Source of the DNA: Anaeroglomus sp964550565
GTDB lineage: Bacteria > Planctomycetota > Phycisphaerae > Sedimentisphaerales > Anaerohalosphaeraceae
Direction: 5' to 3'
Length of the DNA stretch: 48,310 nt
Assembly (NCBI GenBank): GCA_964550565.1
Contig: CAZKAI010000018.1
Coordinates: 1 to 48,310 of the forward strand
Shown: in pieces, positions 31,447-40,026 of the stretch
Layout: each line of letters opens with the position of its first letter
Numbering within the stretch: the stretch's first letter is position 1
The notes under the pieces: model-generated
The model's input: only the letters and a program-made list of their open reading frames with translations
Database searches by the model: none
Told to the model about the DNA's origin: nothing
Translations under genes and position numbers: made by a program

Positions 31447-32448
31447 ATGGCAAGACCTGTTACCCTGTTTACCGGGCAGTGGGCCGATATCCCGCTGGCA
31501 AAATTGGCACCCATGATGGCAGAGATGGGCTATGATGGCCTTGAACTGGCCTGCTGGGGTGATCACCTCGATGTGTTCAAAGCGGCAAAAGATGCCGGCT
31601 ATTGCAAAAAGCAAAAGGCGATTCTGGAAGAAAACAATTTAAAACTGTTTGCCATCAGCAACCATCTGGCGGGGCAGCTCGTCTGTGATCTGAATAACGA
31701 CAGCCGCTCGGATGGTTTTGCTCCCGCCGACTGCAAAGGTGACCCCGAAAAGAAACGGGCCTGGGCGGTCAAGGCGATGAAGGCCACTGCCAAGGCGGCC
31801 AAAAATATGGGCGTCAAAGTGGTCAACGGCTTCACTGGTTCCTCGATCTGGCATTTCCTGTACAGCTTCCCGCCGGTCACGGATAAAATGATCGACGATG
31901 GATTCAAATATTTCGCCAAGATGTGGAATCCGATTCTGGATGTGTTCGATGAATGCGGTGTCAAGTTTGCACTCGAGGTCCATCCGACTGAAATCGCCTT
32001 TGATATCGTGACTGCCAAGCGGGCTTTGGCGGCACTCAATAACCGCAAGACTTTCGGTTTTAATTTTGACCCCAGCCACCTGCATTGGCAGATGGTCAAT
32101 CCGGTACGGTTCCTGAATGAATTCCCGGATCGCATTTATCATGTCCACATGAAAGATGCCGCCATTCAATTGGATGGCTACAACGGCATTCTGGCTTCGC
32201 ATCTGAATTTCGGCAATCCGCAGCGCGGCTGGGATTTCCGTTCGCTGGGCCATGGCGGCGTGAATTTCGAAGAAATTATCCGCACCCTCAATCATATCGG
32301 GTACAACGGCCCCCTCTCGGTCGAATGGGAAGATTGCGGCATGGATCGAATGCATGGCGCCCGGGAGGCCTGTGCGTTTGTGAAACGAACCGATTTCCAG
32401 CCGTCCACACTGGCCTTTGATGCGGCGTTTGATAAAGACAATCGATAA
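31447..32448 (+). CDS. cytoplasmic sugar phosphate isomerase/epimerase-type TIM-barrel protein
   Basis: The 333-residue product belongs to the xylose-isomerase-like TIM-barrel family (AP endonuclease 2 fold). Marks are the start VTLFTGQWADIPLAKL, EMGYDGLELACWG, FALEVHPTEIAFD, FNFDPSHLHWQ, YHVHMKDAA and LSVEWEDCGMDR, whose Glu, His and Asp residues would bind one divalent metal. Family members isomerise or epimerise sugars, dehydrate inosose, or cleave 3-keto-glycosides. There is no signal peptide. AAGGAG precedes the ATG, and the gene forms a pair with the upstream cytoplasmic Gfo/Idh. I infer a role on the 3-keto sugar made by that partner. Confidence 0.88.
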   Translation: MARPVTLFTGQWADIPLAKLAPMMAEMGYDGLELACWGDHLDVFKAAKDAGYCKKQKAILEENNLKLFAISNHLAGQLVCDLNNDSRSDGFAPADCKGDPEKKRAWAVKAMKATAKAAKNMGVKVVNGFTGSSIWHFLYSFPPVTDKMIDDGFKYFAKMWNPILDVFDECGVKFALEVHPTEIAFDIVTAKRALAALNNRKTFGFNFDPSHLHWQMVNPVRFLNEFPDRIYHVHMKDAAIQLDGYNGILASHLNFGNPQRGWDFRSLGHGGVNFEEIIRTLNHIGYNGPLSVEWEDCGMDRMHGAREACAFVKRTDFQPSTLAFDAAFDKDNR

Positions 32449-32462
32449 TCAGGATTATTGCA

Positions 32463-33779
32463 ATGACTGAATCCAGTAGAATTAATCGCAGAAGCTTTCT
32501 TCGGAAAGCTTCTGCGGCTTTTGCGGGTGTGGTTGGTTTTCCATACATCATTCAATCTTCTGCACTGGGCAAAAACGGGTATATTGCTCCAAGCAACCGC
32601 ATCACCATGGCGGCGATCGGATGCGGTTCCATGGGACGCGGCAATATGGATGCGTTTCTGCATATCCCGGAAGTCCAGTTGGTAGCTGTCTGCGATGTGG
32701 ATCAGAACCATCTGCGCGATGCTAAAAATGCAGTTGACAGACGGTATGGCAACCAGGATTGCCGCAGCTATGGCGACTATCGCCAATTGCTGGCCAAGGA
32801 AAAAGTCGATACGGCCATGCTGGCTCTGCCCGACCATTGGCATGCGGCCATGGCGGTCGCCTGCATCCGGGAAGGCATTGACATTTATGGTGAAAAACCG
32901 CTTGCCCGTACCATTCGCGAAGGGCGGGCGATTTGTGATGCCGTAGCCCGGTATGGGACCATCTGGCAGACAGGAAGCTGGCAGCGGTCAATTGCCAATT
33001 TCCATCGCGGCAGCGAACTGGTACGTAATGGCCGGATTGGAAAAGTCCATTATGTTGAAGTCGGGCTTCCCGATGGCGGCGGCCCTAAACAGGCCAGCAT
33101 CAAGCCGGTCCCGCAGGCGCTGGACTGGGAGATGTGGCTGGGTCCTGCTCCATGGCGGCCTTTCATGGACTACGGCGGTCAGGCCCCGCACTGGGATTGG
33201 CGCTGGATTATGGATTATTCGGGCGGCCAGTTGACCGACTGGGCAGGCCACCATATCGATATTGCTCATTGGGGCCTGGGCCTGGATGAAAGCGGTCCTG
33301 TCACGATCGAAGGCCAGGGCAAGTATCATACTGTGGGCGTTTACGATACCCCGTATGCCTATTCCTTTGAATGTGAATACGCCACGGGTGTGAGAATCAA
33401 GGTTGCCAACGCCTCAGCACAGCCCAAAGGTATGGGGACGGTCTGGTATGGCGACAAAGGCTGGATTCATGTGGATCGCGGCGACAGGATCGATGCATCC
33501 GACTCGACGATTCTCCAGGAAAAAATCGGCCCCGAAGAAATTCGCCTGTATAAGAGCAGCAATCATCAGCAGAATTTTATCGATTGTGTGAAATCCCGTC
33601 GGGAGACCATCACCCCGGCCCGCATAGCACATCGATCCATCAGCGTGGGACTGCTGGGGGAAATTGCGATGCTGACCGGACGGAAATTGCACTGGGATGC
33701 GGCCAAAGAAGAATTTATCAATGACTCGCAAGCCAATTGCTATCTGTCTCGTTCGTTCCGGAGTCCGTGGCGATTATAA
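32463..33779 (+). CDS. Tat-exported Gfo/Idh/MocA oxidoreductase A
   Basis: The 438-residue protein begins with a twin-arginine signal (NRRSFLRKA, Arg9-Arg10, then a hydrophobic run), followed by a Rossmann fold (AAIGCGSMGRGNM) and the EKP motif (Glu144-Pro146 in YGEKPLART). The C-terminal part contains SGGQLTDWAGHHIDIAHWGL, a conserved block of planctomycete/Bacteroidetes exported Gfo/Idh enzymes. Tat export implies it folds around NAD(P) in the cytoplasm and carries the cofactor out, as in glucose-fructose oxidoreductase. The next gene is a close paralogue with the same layout. Substrate unknown; glycoside C3 oxidation is a reasonable hypothesis. Confidence 0.9.
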   Translation: MTESSRINRRSFLRKASAAFAGVVGFPYIIQSSALGKNGYIAPSNRITMAAIGCGSMGRGNMDAFLHIPEVQLVAVCDVDQNHLRDAKNAVDRRYGNQDCRSYGDYRQLLAKEKVDTAMLALPDHWHAAMAVACIREGIDIYGEKPLARTIREGRAICDAVARYGTIWQTGSWQRSIANFHRGSELVRNGRIGKVHYVEVGLPDGGGPKQASIKPVPQALDWEMWLGPAPWRPFMDYGGQAPHWDWRWIMDYSGGQLTDWAGHHIDIAHWGLGLDESGPVTIEGQGKYHTVGVYDTPYAYSFECEYATGVRIKVANASAQPKGMGTVWYGDKGWIHVDRGDRIDASDSTILQEKIGPEEIRLYKSSNHQQNFIDCVKSRRETITPARIAHRSISVGLLGEIAMLTGRKLHWDAAKEEFINDSQANCYLSRSFRSPWRL

Positions 33780-33838
33780 ATGAAATAACCTTTGAACACA
33801 GCAGATAATCTGCACTTGTTTAAATCGAGAACGCAGTC

Positions 33839-35140
33839 ATGAAAAAAATGAATCGCAGGACTTTAATCAGGCGGTCTGTTGCGGCCGCGACTGGTTTTGC
33901 AGGACTTCCATTTATTTTTAAATCCGTGGCTCGTGCCGCAAGCCCCTCGGCCAGTAACCGCATTATCGTGGGGTGTATCGGCATCGGGTGGCAGGGCGGG
34001 GGGAATATGGATTCTTTCCTGAACGAAAGTGATGCACAGGTCGTGGCTGTCTGTGATGTGGATGCCAATCACCTGCGCGATGCCAAACGAAAAGTGGATT
34101 CAACTTATGGCAATCAGGATTGCAAAGCCTATGGGGACTTTCGAGAGTTACTGGCTCGCCCCGATATCGATGTTGTCTGCCTGTCGCTTCCGGATCATTG
34201 GCATGGCCTGATTGGAGTTGCAGCCGCCAAAGCCGGCAAGGATATCTTTGGCGAAAAACCGCTGACTCACAATCTCCGCGAAGGTCGGCTGCTGTGTGAT
34301 GCCGTCAAGTATTACGGCCGCATCTGGCAGACCGGCAGTTGGCAGCGTTCGGTTTCGCATTTCCGGCAGGCCTGTGAGCTGGTTCGCAACGGCCGTATTG
34401 GCAAGATCCATACCGTGGAAGTCGGACTTCCCTCCGGCCATGCGGATTTTGGGGGTACTCGAGGCCAGGAAACCGCCTGTCCGCCTCCGCCGGAACTGGA
34501 TTATGATTTCTGGCTGGGACCTGCTCCGCTGGCGCCGTACTGTCCGGCCCGGGTACACAAAAACTGGCGCTGGGTTCTGGATTACGGCGGCGGCCAGTTG
34601 ATGGACTGGGTGGGGCACCATGTGGATATCGCCCACTGGGGTCTGGATTTGGATCATACCGGCCCGGTCGAAATCGAAGGCAGGGGAGACTATCCCGCCG
34701 AAGGCTTGTGGAACACTGCAACCCGTTATCGGCTGAATGCGGTCTATGAAAACGGCATTCAAATGGTGATTGCCGGTGGACATAATGACATTCAGGATGG
34801 TACCAAATGGATTGGTACGGATGGATGGATACACGTGAATCGGCAAAGGATGGTAACGTCTTCCGATGTAATCCGGAATGAACCGCTGGGAGCAGGCGAC
34901 ATCCATCTGTTCAATTCTCCCGGCCATACACGCAATTTCCTGGATTGCGTCAAGAGCCGACGCCAGACACTGACACCCTGCGAGACCGCTCATCGGTCCG
35001 CCACCGTCGGTCATCTCGGCCAGATTGCCATGCTGCTGGAACGGAAAATCAAATTCAATCCCGCCACAGAACAGATTCTCAATGATCCGGTGGCGGAAAA
35101 AATGCTCGGCAGAACCATGCGAAGCCCGTGGCTTCTCTAA
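33839..35140 (+). CDS. Tat-exported Gfo/Idh/MocA oxidoreductase B (paralogue of A)
   Basis: The 433-residue product has the Tat signal NRRTLIRRS (Arg6-Arg7), the Rossmann stretch GCIGIGWQGGGNM, the FGEKPLTHN motif and the C-terminal GGGQLMDWVGHHVDIAHWGL block. It aligns along its whole length with the previous gene: AVCDVD-NHLRDAK, YGNQDCK-YGDFREL, IWQTGSWQRS, ELVRNGRIGK. The pair is therefore a tandem duplication that has diverged. Retention of both suggests two substrates or a heteromeric enzyme. The start lacks a strong Shine-Dalgarno; the gap to the previous gene is 59 bp with no terminator. Confidence 0.9.
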   Translation: MKKMNRRTLIRRSVAAATGFAGLPFIFKSVARAASPSASNRIIVGCIGIGWQGGGNMDSFLNESDAQVVAVCDVDANHLRDAKRKVDSTYGNQDCKAYGDFRELLARPDIDVVCLSLPDHWHGLIGVAAAKAGKDIFGEKPLTHNLREGRLLCDAVKYYGRIWQTGSWQRSVSHFRQACELVRNGRIGKIHTVEVGLPSGHADFGGTRGQETACPPPPELDYDFWLGPAPLAPYCPARVHKNWRWVLDYGGGQLMDWVGHHVDIAHWGLDLDHTGPVEIEGRGDYPAEGLWNTATRYRLNAVYENGIQMVIAGGHNDIQDGTKWIGTDGWIHVNRQRMVTSSDVIRNEPLGAGDIHLFNSPGHTRNFLDCVKSRRQTLTPCETAHRSATVGHLGQIAMLLERKIKFNPATEQILNDPVAEKMLGRTMRSPWLL

Positions 35141-35230
35141 CAGGTCTGTCGGCGGGAAAATAATGTGAAAATTTCAACCTGAAACAACAATCAGGACAAA
35201 TAAGATTAAGCACGATAGGAGAGTTAAGAC

Positions 35231-38200
35231 ATGTTTAAGAATGGGTTGATAGCCGTTGTGTTGTGTGGAATAATGATGGGATTCAGCCGTCCGGCCAATG
35301 CTGTAACGCAGGATGAGGTAAGCAAAATCACTGCGGCGATGCCGGATAAGCCAGTTGTCGCACCTGCCCGCCAGAGAGCCGTTCTGGTGTTCAGTCGATG
35401 TGATGGATTCAAGCACAGCAGCATCCCCTACTGGGTTAAAGTCCTGGAAATCATGTCTGCCAAAACCGGCGCATTTAAAGCGGATTTTTCCGATGATATG
35501 GCGGTCTTCACTGAACAGAATCTTCAAAAATATGATGCGGTCTGTCTGAACAACACAACAAAATTGGTTTTTACAGATGCGCAAAAAGCCGCATTCATGA
35601 ATTTCGTCAAAGGCGGCAAGGGCGTGATTGGCATTCATGCCGCGACGGACAATTTCTATGAATGGCCCGAAGCCGCCGAGATGATGGGCGGACAGTTCAC
35701 CAGTCATCCCTGGACGGGAGGCGGAACCTGGGCGATCAAGATTGATCAGCCCAATCACCCCCTGATGAAGATGTTCGAAGGCAAGGGATTCAAGGTTAAT
35801 GATGAAATATACCTGACTGCCGCGCCGTTGTATTCCCGCAGCAAACAGCTTGTCCTGATGAGTCTGGATATGTTGGATGAGGTGACCCGAAATGCTCCGG
35901 GCGTTCCATCCAAGGATGCTGATACCGGTATAACCTGGATCAAAAACTGGGGGAAAGGCAGGGTGTTTTATTGCTCCCTGGGGCATAATCATTACCTGAC
36001 CTGGACGCCGGCCGTGTTGCAGCATTATCTGGCGGGGATTCAGTTTGCTCTGGGAGATTACGATGTCCCGACCAAACCGCTGCCGGCCCCATTGGATAAG
36101 GGGAAAGTCGATGATGTGATCAAACAGGCCAAAACCTATGAATATGGTAAAAGCCGCCTGTCGTTTACGCAGTTGCAGGAGATGATTGTTACCTGGATAG
36201 ACGATCCCGCCTCGCTGGCAGAAATTGAAACCGGGATTCTGGCGGCCTTGCAGGATGCGTCTGTTCCGTATGATGCCAAAGACATGTTCTGTCGTCAGCT
36301 CGGATTGTTCGGCACAGAAAAATCGCTCCCGGTGCTCGCTCCCATGCTGGCCGATCCCAAAACATCCGATATTGCCCGTTATGCCCTTGAACGTATTCCG
36401 GGAGATGCAGCAGATCAGACCCTGCTGGGACTTTTAACAAAAACACAGGACGAAAAGATTAAAATCGGCGTCATCTCCTCGCTGGGTGCCCGAAAGACAG
36501 CTTCGGCAGTCAAGCCGCTGAGTGAATTGATAGGAGATGCCTCGCAGGCAATCTCCGCTGCAGCGGTTTTGTCGCTGGGCAGAATCGGTACCGCCGATGC
36601 CGCTGATGCACTGATGGCCTCAGTCAAGACCATCTCACAGGATAATAAAATGCTGCTTCTGGATGCCCTCCTGAGCTGTGCTCAAAAAGCACAGAATACA
36701 AAAGCCGCGGCAATCTATCAGCAGCTTTATGGTCCCGATTATCCATCGGCTATTCGGGCCGGAGCGTTGCGAGGGCTGGTGCAGCTGCAAACCGGGCCGG
36801 CCGAAAAAGTGATTGTCCCTGCGCTGCAGGACAAAGATCCGATTGTGATGACCGCTGCGATTACTTTGGTTCGTGAGGTCAAGGATGCCGCAGCCTTGGA
36901 GAAAATCCTGGCCGGAGCCAACACCCTCCCGGCTGACCAGCAGGTGCGTATGCTGGGTGCCATTGCCGCCAGCGGGAATGCCGCGGGTAAAAATTATGCA
37001 ATGAAGGCCATGGCAAGCGAATCTGTGGAAGTTCGAAACGCCGCCGTCGCAGCGCTGCAGGTTGTGGGTGATGCAGACTGCGTCGAAGTGCTGGCTCAGA
37101 CCGCCGCCCGTGCGACCGATCGAGGAGAACAGGATCTGGCCCGCTATACGTTGGACACCCTGTCCGACAAAAATGTCAATCAGACGATTGTGACCATGCT
37201 GCAGAAACCGGCAGCAAGTGATGCCGACAAAGCGGTTTGCCGGGAATTGATCCGCACCACCGGCCAGCGGCAGATTCGTGCGGCCATGAGCAGCCTGCTG
37301 ACTCTGGCCCGCGGCGATGATAACCGCATCCGGCAGGAAGCAGTTCGGGCACTGCAGCTTATCGCTGCACCGGAAGATTTGTCAGCATTGGTTGCGCTGT
37401 TGGTGGAAAAGCCGGATAATGCCGTACAGAGCCTTGTTGTGTCCGTGGCAGGAAAGCAGTCTCAAGGGCAGGGCAGTGCCAAAGGCCTGACAGAGGCCTA
37501 TGATAAAACACAAGACAAGAATGCAAAAATAGCATTGCTGGCAGTGATTGGACGCGTTGGAGACAGCCAGACCGTTGATTTTCTCCGTAAGCAGGCTGCC
37601 GCTGCGGATGTGGAAATTGCTCAGGCTGCTTTTCGTGCTATGTCGGACTGGCCGGGCAGCGATTTTGCTAAAGAGATGAAACAGGTTGCGGAAACGAGCC
37701 AGGATGAAAAGACCAAAGTCATTGCTTTCCGCTCCTATTTAAGGATGGTCAGCAAAGATTCCGCTCGTTCCACCGACCAGATTGTAGATGAAATTGCCAA
37801 TGCGATGACTTTGGTGAATCGCAGTGCAGAACAAAAGCAGGTCCTCAGTGCACTGAGTGCCTATGGCAGTGAAAAAGCACTGAATGCAGCTATAACAGCG
37901 ATGGAAAATCCTGAATTAAAAGCTGAGGCCGAAGTTGCCATTGTGAGTATCTGTTCCAAAATAGGCTCGGGACTGACATCGACAAAAGCCAAGGCGGCTT
38001 TGCAGAAAATCATGGAAACAACCTCCAATAATTCTCTGAAAGAACAGGCCGGTAAAATATACCGTGAATTGGATAAAAAAGCGGGATATATACTAAAATG
38101 GGATATATCTGAACCTTACATGGAAGCACAAAAAACGGCCAATGATTTGTATGATATAAAATTTGTTCCAGAAACTAATGCCGGAAGTGTAACTTGGAAG

Positions 38201-38569
38201 CCGATGCCGATGTCTGATAATCAAGACCAGTTTTGGCTGGTTAACATAGGAAGAGTATTATCTGGAAACGACAGGGTCGCTTATCTTCGGACGAATCTCG
38301 TTTCCGAGGCCCAAGTCGACGCTGTTTTTGAGGTTGGCAGCGACGACGGTGTCATGATTTGGCTGGATGGCAAGCTGATTCACACGAAAAAAGAGGTTCG
38401 GCCGGTGACTCCAGCCAGTGACAAGGTCAACGTCAGCTTAAAAAAAGGCGACAATCCTGTTCTGGTTAAAGTGGTTCAGGGTTCAGGCGAATGGGGTTTC
38501 TGTCTGCGAGTGGTAACTCCGGATGGCAAACCAGTAAATAATATAGAGGCTATCGCAGGTAGTAAATAG
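35231..38569 (+). CDS. exported ThuA-HEAT-repeat-beta-sandwich protein
   Basis: The 1112-residue protein has a signal peptide (MFKNGLIAVVLCGIMMGFS, cleavage after PANA). Residues about 40-285 form a ThuA-like domain (CDGFKHSSIPYW, GVIGIHAATDNFYEWPE, FYCSLGHNHYLTW), a glutamine-amidotransferase-like fold linked to trehalose/3-keto-sugar metabolism and common beside Gfo/Idh genes. Residues about 300-940 are HEAT-type helical repeats. The last 165 residues are a beta-sandwich with GSDDGVMIWLDGKLIH, resembling carbohydrate-binding or PA14-like modules. AGGAGAG lies seven bases before the ATG. Location between two pairs of exported Gfo/Idh enzymes points to the same periplasmic pathway. Whether ThuA is enzymatic or binding here is open. 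Confidence 0.87.
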   Translation: MFKNGLIAVVLCGIMMGFSRPANAVTQDEVSKITAAMPDKPVVAPARQRAVLVFSRCDGFKHSSIPYWVKVLEIMSAKTGAFKADFSDDMAVFTEQNLQKYDAVCLNNTTKLVFTDAQKAAFMNFVKGGKGVIGIHAATDNFYEWPEAAEMMGGQFTSHPWTGGGTWAIKIDQPNHPLMKMFEGKGFKVNDEIYLTAAPLYSRSKQLVLMSLDMLDEVTRNAPGVPSKDADTGITWIKNWGKGRVFYCSLGHNHYLTWTPAVLQHYLAGIQFALGDYDVPTKPLPAPLDKGKVDDVIKQAKTYEYGKSRLSFTQLQEMIVTWIDDPASLAEIETGILAALQDASVPYDAKDMFCRQLGLFGTEKSLPVLAPMLADPKTSDIARYALERIPGDAADQTLLGLLTKTQDEKIKIGVISSLGARKTASAVKPLSELIGDASQAISAAAVLSLGRIGTADAADALMASVKTISQDNKMLLLDALLSCAQKAQNTKAAAIYQQLYGPDYPSAIRAGALRGLVQLQTGPAEKVIVPALQDKDPIVMTAAITLVREVKDAAALEKILAGANTLPADQQVRMLGAIAASGNAAGKNYAMKAMASESVEVRNAAVAALQVVGDADCVEVLAQTAARATDRGEQDLARYTLDTLSDKNVNQTIVTMLQKPAASDADKAVCRELIRTTGQRQIRAAMSSLLTLARGDDNRIRQEAVRALQLIAAPEDLSALVALLVEKPDNAVQSLVVSVAGKQSQGQGSAKGLTEAYDKTQDKNAKIALLAVIGRVGDSQTVDFLRKQAAAADVEIAQAAFRAMSDWPGSDFAKEMKQVAETSQDEKTKVIAFRSYLRMVSKDSARSTDQIVDEIANAMTLVNRSAEQKQVLSALSAYGSEKALNAAITAMENPELKAEAEVAIVSICSKIGSGLTSTKAKAALQKIMETTSNNSLKEQAGKIYRELDKKAGYILKWDISEPYMEAQKTANDLYDIKFVPETNAGSVTWKPMPMSDNQDQFWLVNIGRVLSGNDRVAYLRTNLVSEAQVDAVFEVGSDDGVMIWLDGKLIHTKKEVRPVTPASDKVNVSLKKGDNPVLVKVVQGSGEWGFCLRVVTPDGKPVNNIEAIAGSK

Positions 38570-38603
38570 CCGGAATAATAAAATCTATTTTTTGGAGAGA
38601 AGA

Positions 38604-39980
38604 ATGGATAAGCAAAAAAAGGCGGGACAGGGATTATCGCGTCGTGATTTTCTTGGTTCTGCAGCAGGAATGGCATTATTTACTATCGTACCCAGTCATG
38701 TTTTAGGGGCTGACGGGCAGACTCCGCCCAGTCGCAAGTTAAATGTGGCAGGTGTTGGTGTTGGAGGAATGGGTGGTGGGAATATCGGTGAGATAGCCAA
38801 AACAGAAAACATCGTGGCACTGTGCGATGTGGATTTTTCGTATGCGGCCGGCACCTTTAAAAATCATCCCAAAGCCAAACAATTCAAAGATTATCGCAAG
38901 ATGCTGGATGAAATGGGCAAGGATATCGATGCGGTTGTGATAGCTACGCCCGATCATACCCATGCCGTTGTCGCCATGGAATGCATGCGGCGCGGCAAAC
39001 ATGTCTATGTCCAGAAACCCCTGACCAAAACCGTTTATGAAGCACGCATGATGACGGAAGCGGCCCGCAAATACAACGTGATTACCCAGATGGGTAATCA
39101 GGGCCACAGCGGTGAAGGCATTCGTCTGATTTGTGAATGGATTTGGGATGGCGCCATCGGCGAGGTCCGCGAAGTGCATGCCTGGACCAACCGTCCCGTC
39201 TGGCCGCAGGGCCTGGCACGTCCGACTGAAACTCCGGCGGTTCCCGAATCGCTGGATTGGGATTTATGGATTGGGCCAGCCCCGATGCGTCCATACAATC
39301 CCGCCTATCATCCCTGGAACTGGCGTGCATGGGTGGATTTCGGGACAGGTGCTCTGGGTGACATGGCCTGCCATATCCTGGATCCGGTCTTCTGGGCGTT
39401 AAAACTGAAATATGCAACCAGCGTGCAGGGAACCTATGCCGCGAATGTTGTTAAAAAATGGGAAAAAGAGGGCGTCGATGAATCCTATCCGCTCGGTTCG
39501 ATGATTCATCTGGAATACCCCGCCCGCGGCGATATGCCCCCGGTGAAGATTCACTGGTACGATGGCGGTCTTCTGCCGGAACGGCCGGATGAACTGGAGC
39601 CGGGTCGCAAGATGGGTGACGGCGACGGTGGCGTACTGTTTGTCGGCGACAAGGGCAAACTGATGTGCGGCTGCTATGGCAAGGGTCCACAGTTGATTCC
39701 ATACAGCAAAATGAAAGATTACAAACGGCCTGAAAAGACTTTGCCCAGAGTGGAAACCAGCCATGAAATGAACTGGGTGGAAGCCTGCAAATCCGGCAAA
39801 CAAGCCTCTACGCCGTTTGACTACGCCGGACCGTTTACGGAAATGGTGCTGATGGGCAACCTCAGCTTGTTCAAACCCGGCGAAAAGATTCTCTGGGATG
39901 GCGACAACATGAAAGTGACCAACTTCCCTGAACTGAATAAATATGTCAATCCTGCTTATCGTGAAGGCTGGTCTCTGTAA
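38604..39980 (+). CDS. Tat-exported Gfo/Idh/MocA oxidoreductase C, QKP variant
   Basis: The 458-residue product starts at 38604 (GGAGAG seven bases upstream). It has the Tat signal SRRDFLGSA (Arg13-Arg14), the Rossmann motif AGVGVGGMGGGN, and C-terminal blocks TNRPVWPQG, DFGTGALGDMACH and SHEMNWVEACK. In place of the family EKP it reads VYVQKPLTK (Gln135-Lys136-Pro137), keeping the lysine. The C-terminus PAYREGWSL is shared with the next gene, its paralogue. It belongs to the large exported branch that planctomycetes carry in many copies. The GLPV-type substrate specificity cannot be read from sequence. Confidence 0.9.
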   Translation: MDKQKKAGQGLSRRDFLGSAAGMALFTIVPSHVLGADGQTPPSRKLNVAGVGVGGMGGGNIGEIAKTENIVALCDVDFSYAAGTFKNHPKAKQFKDYRKMLDEMGKDIDAVVIATPDHTHAVVAMECMRRGKHVYVQKPLTKTVYEARMMTEAARKYNVITQMGNQGHSGEGIRLICEWIWDGAIGEVREVHAWTNRPVWPQGLARPTETPAVPESLDWDLWIGPAPMRPYNPAYHPWNWRAWVDFGTGALGDMACHILDPVFWALKLKYATSVQGTYAANVVKKWEKEGVDESYPLGSMIHLEYPARGDMPPVKIHWYDGGLLPERPDELEPGRKMGDGDGGVLFVGDKGKLMCGCYGKGPQLIPYSKMKDYKRPEKTLPRVETSHEMNWVEACKSGKQASTPFDYAGPFTEMVLMGNLSLFKPGEKILWDGDNMKVTNFPELNKYVNPAYREGWSL

Positions 39981-40026
39981 TTCAGACATAAGCTCAAAGA
40001 TAAGGTGACTGAACAGGCAGATAGCA

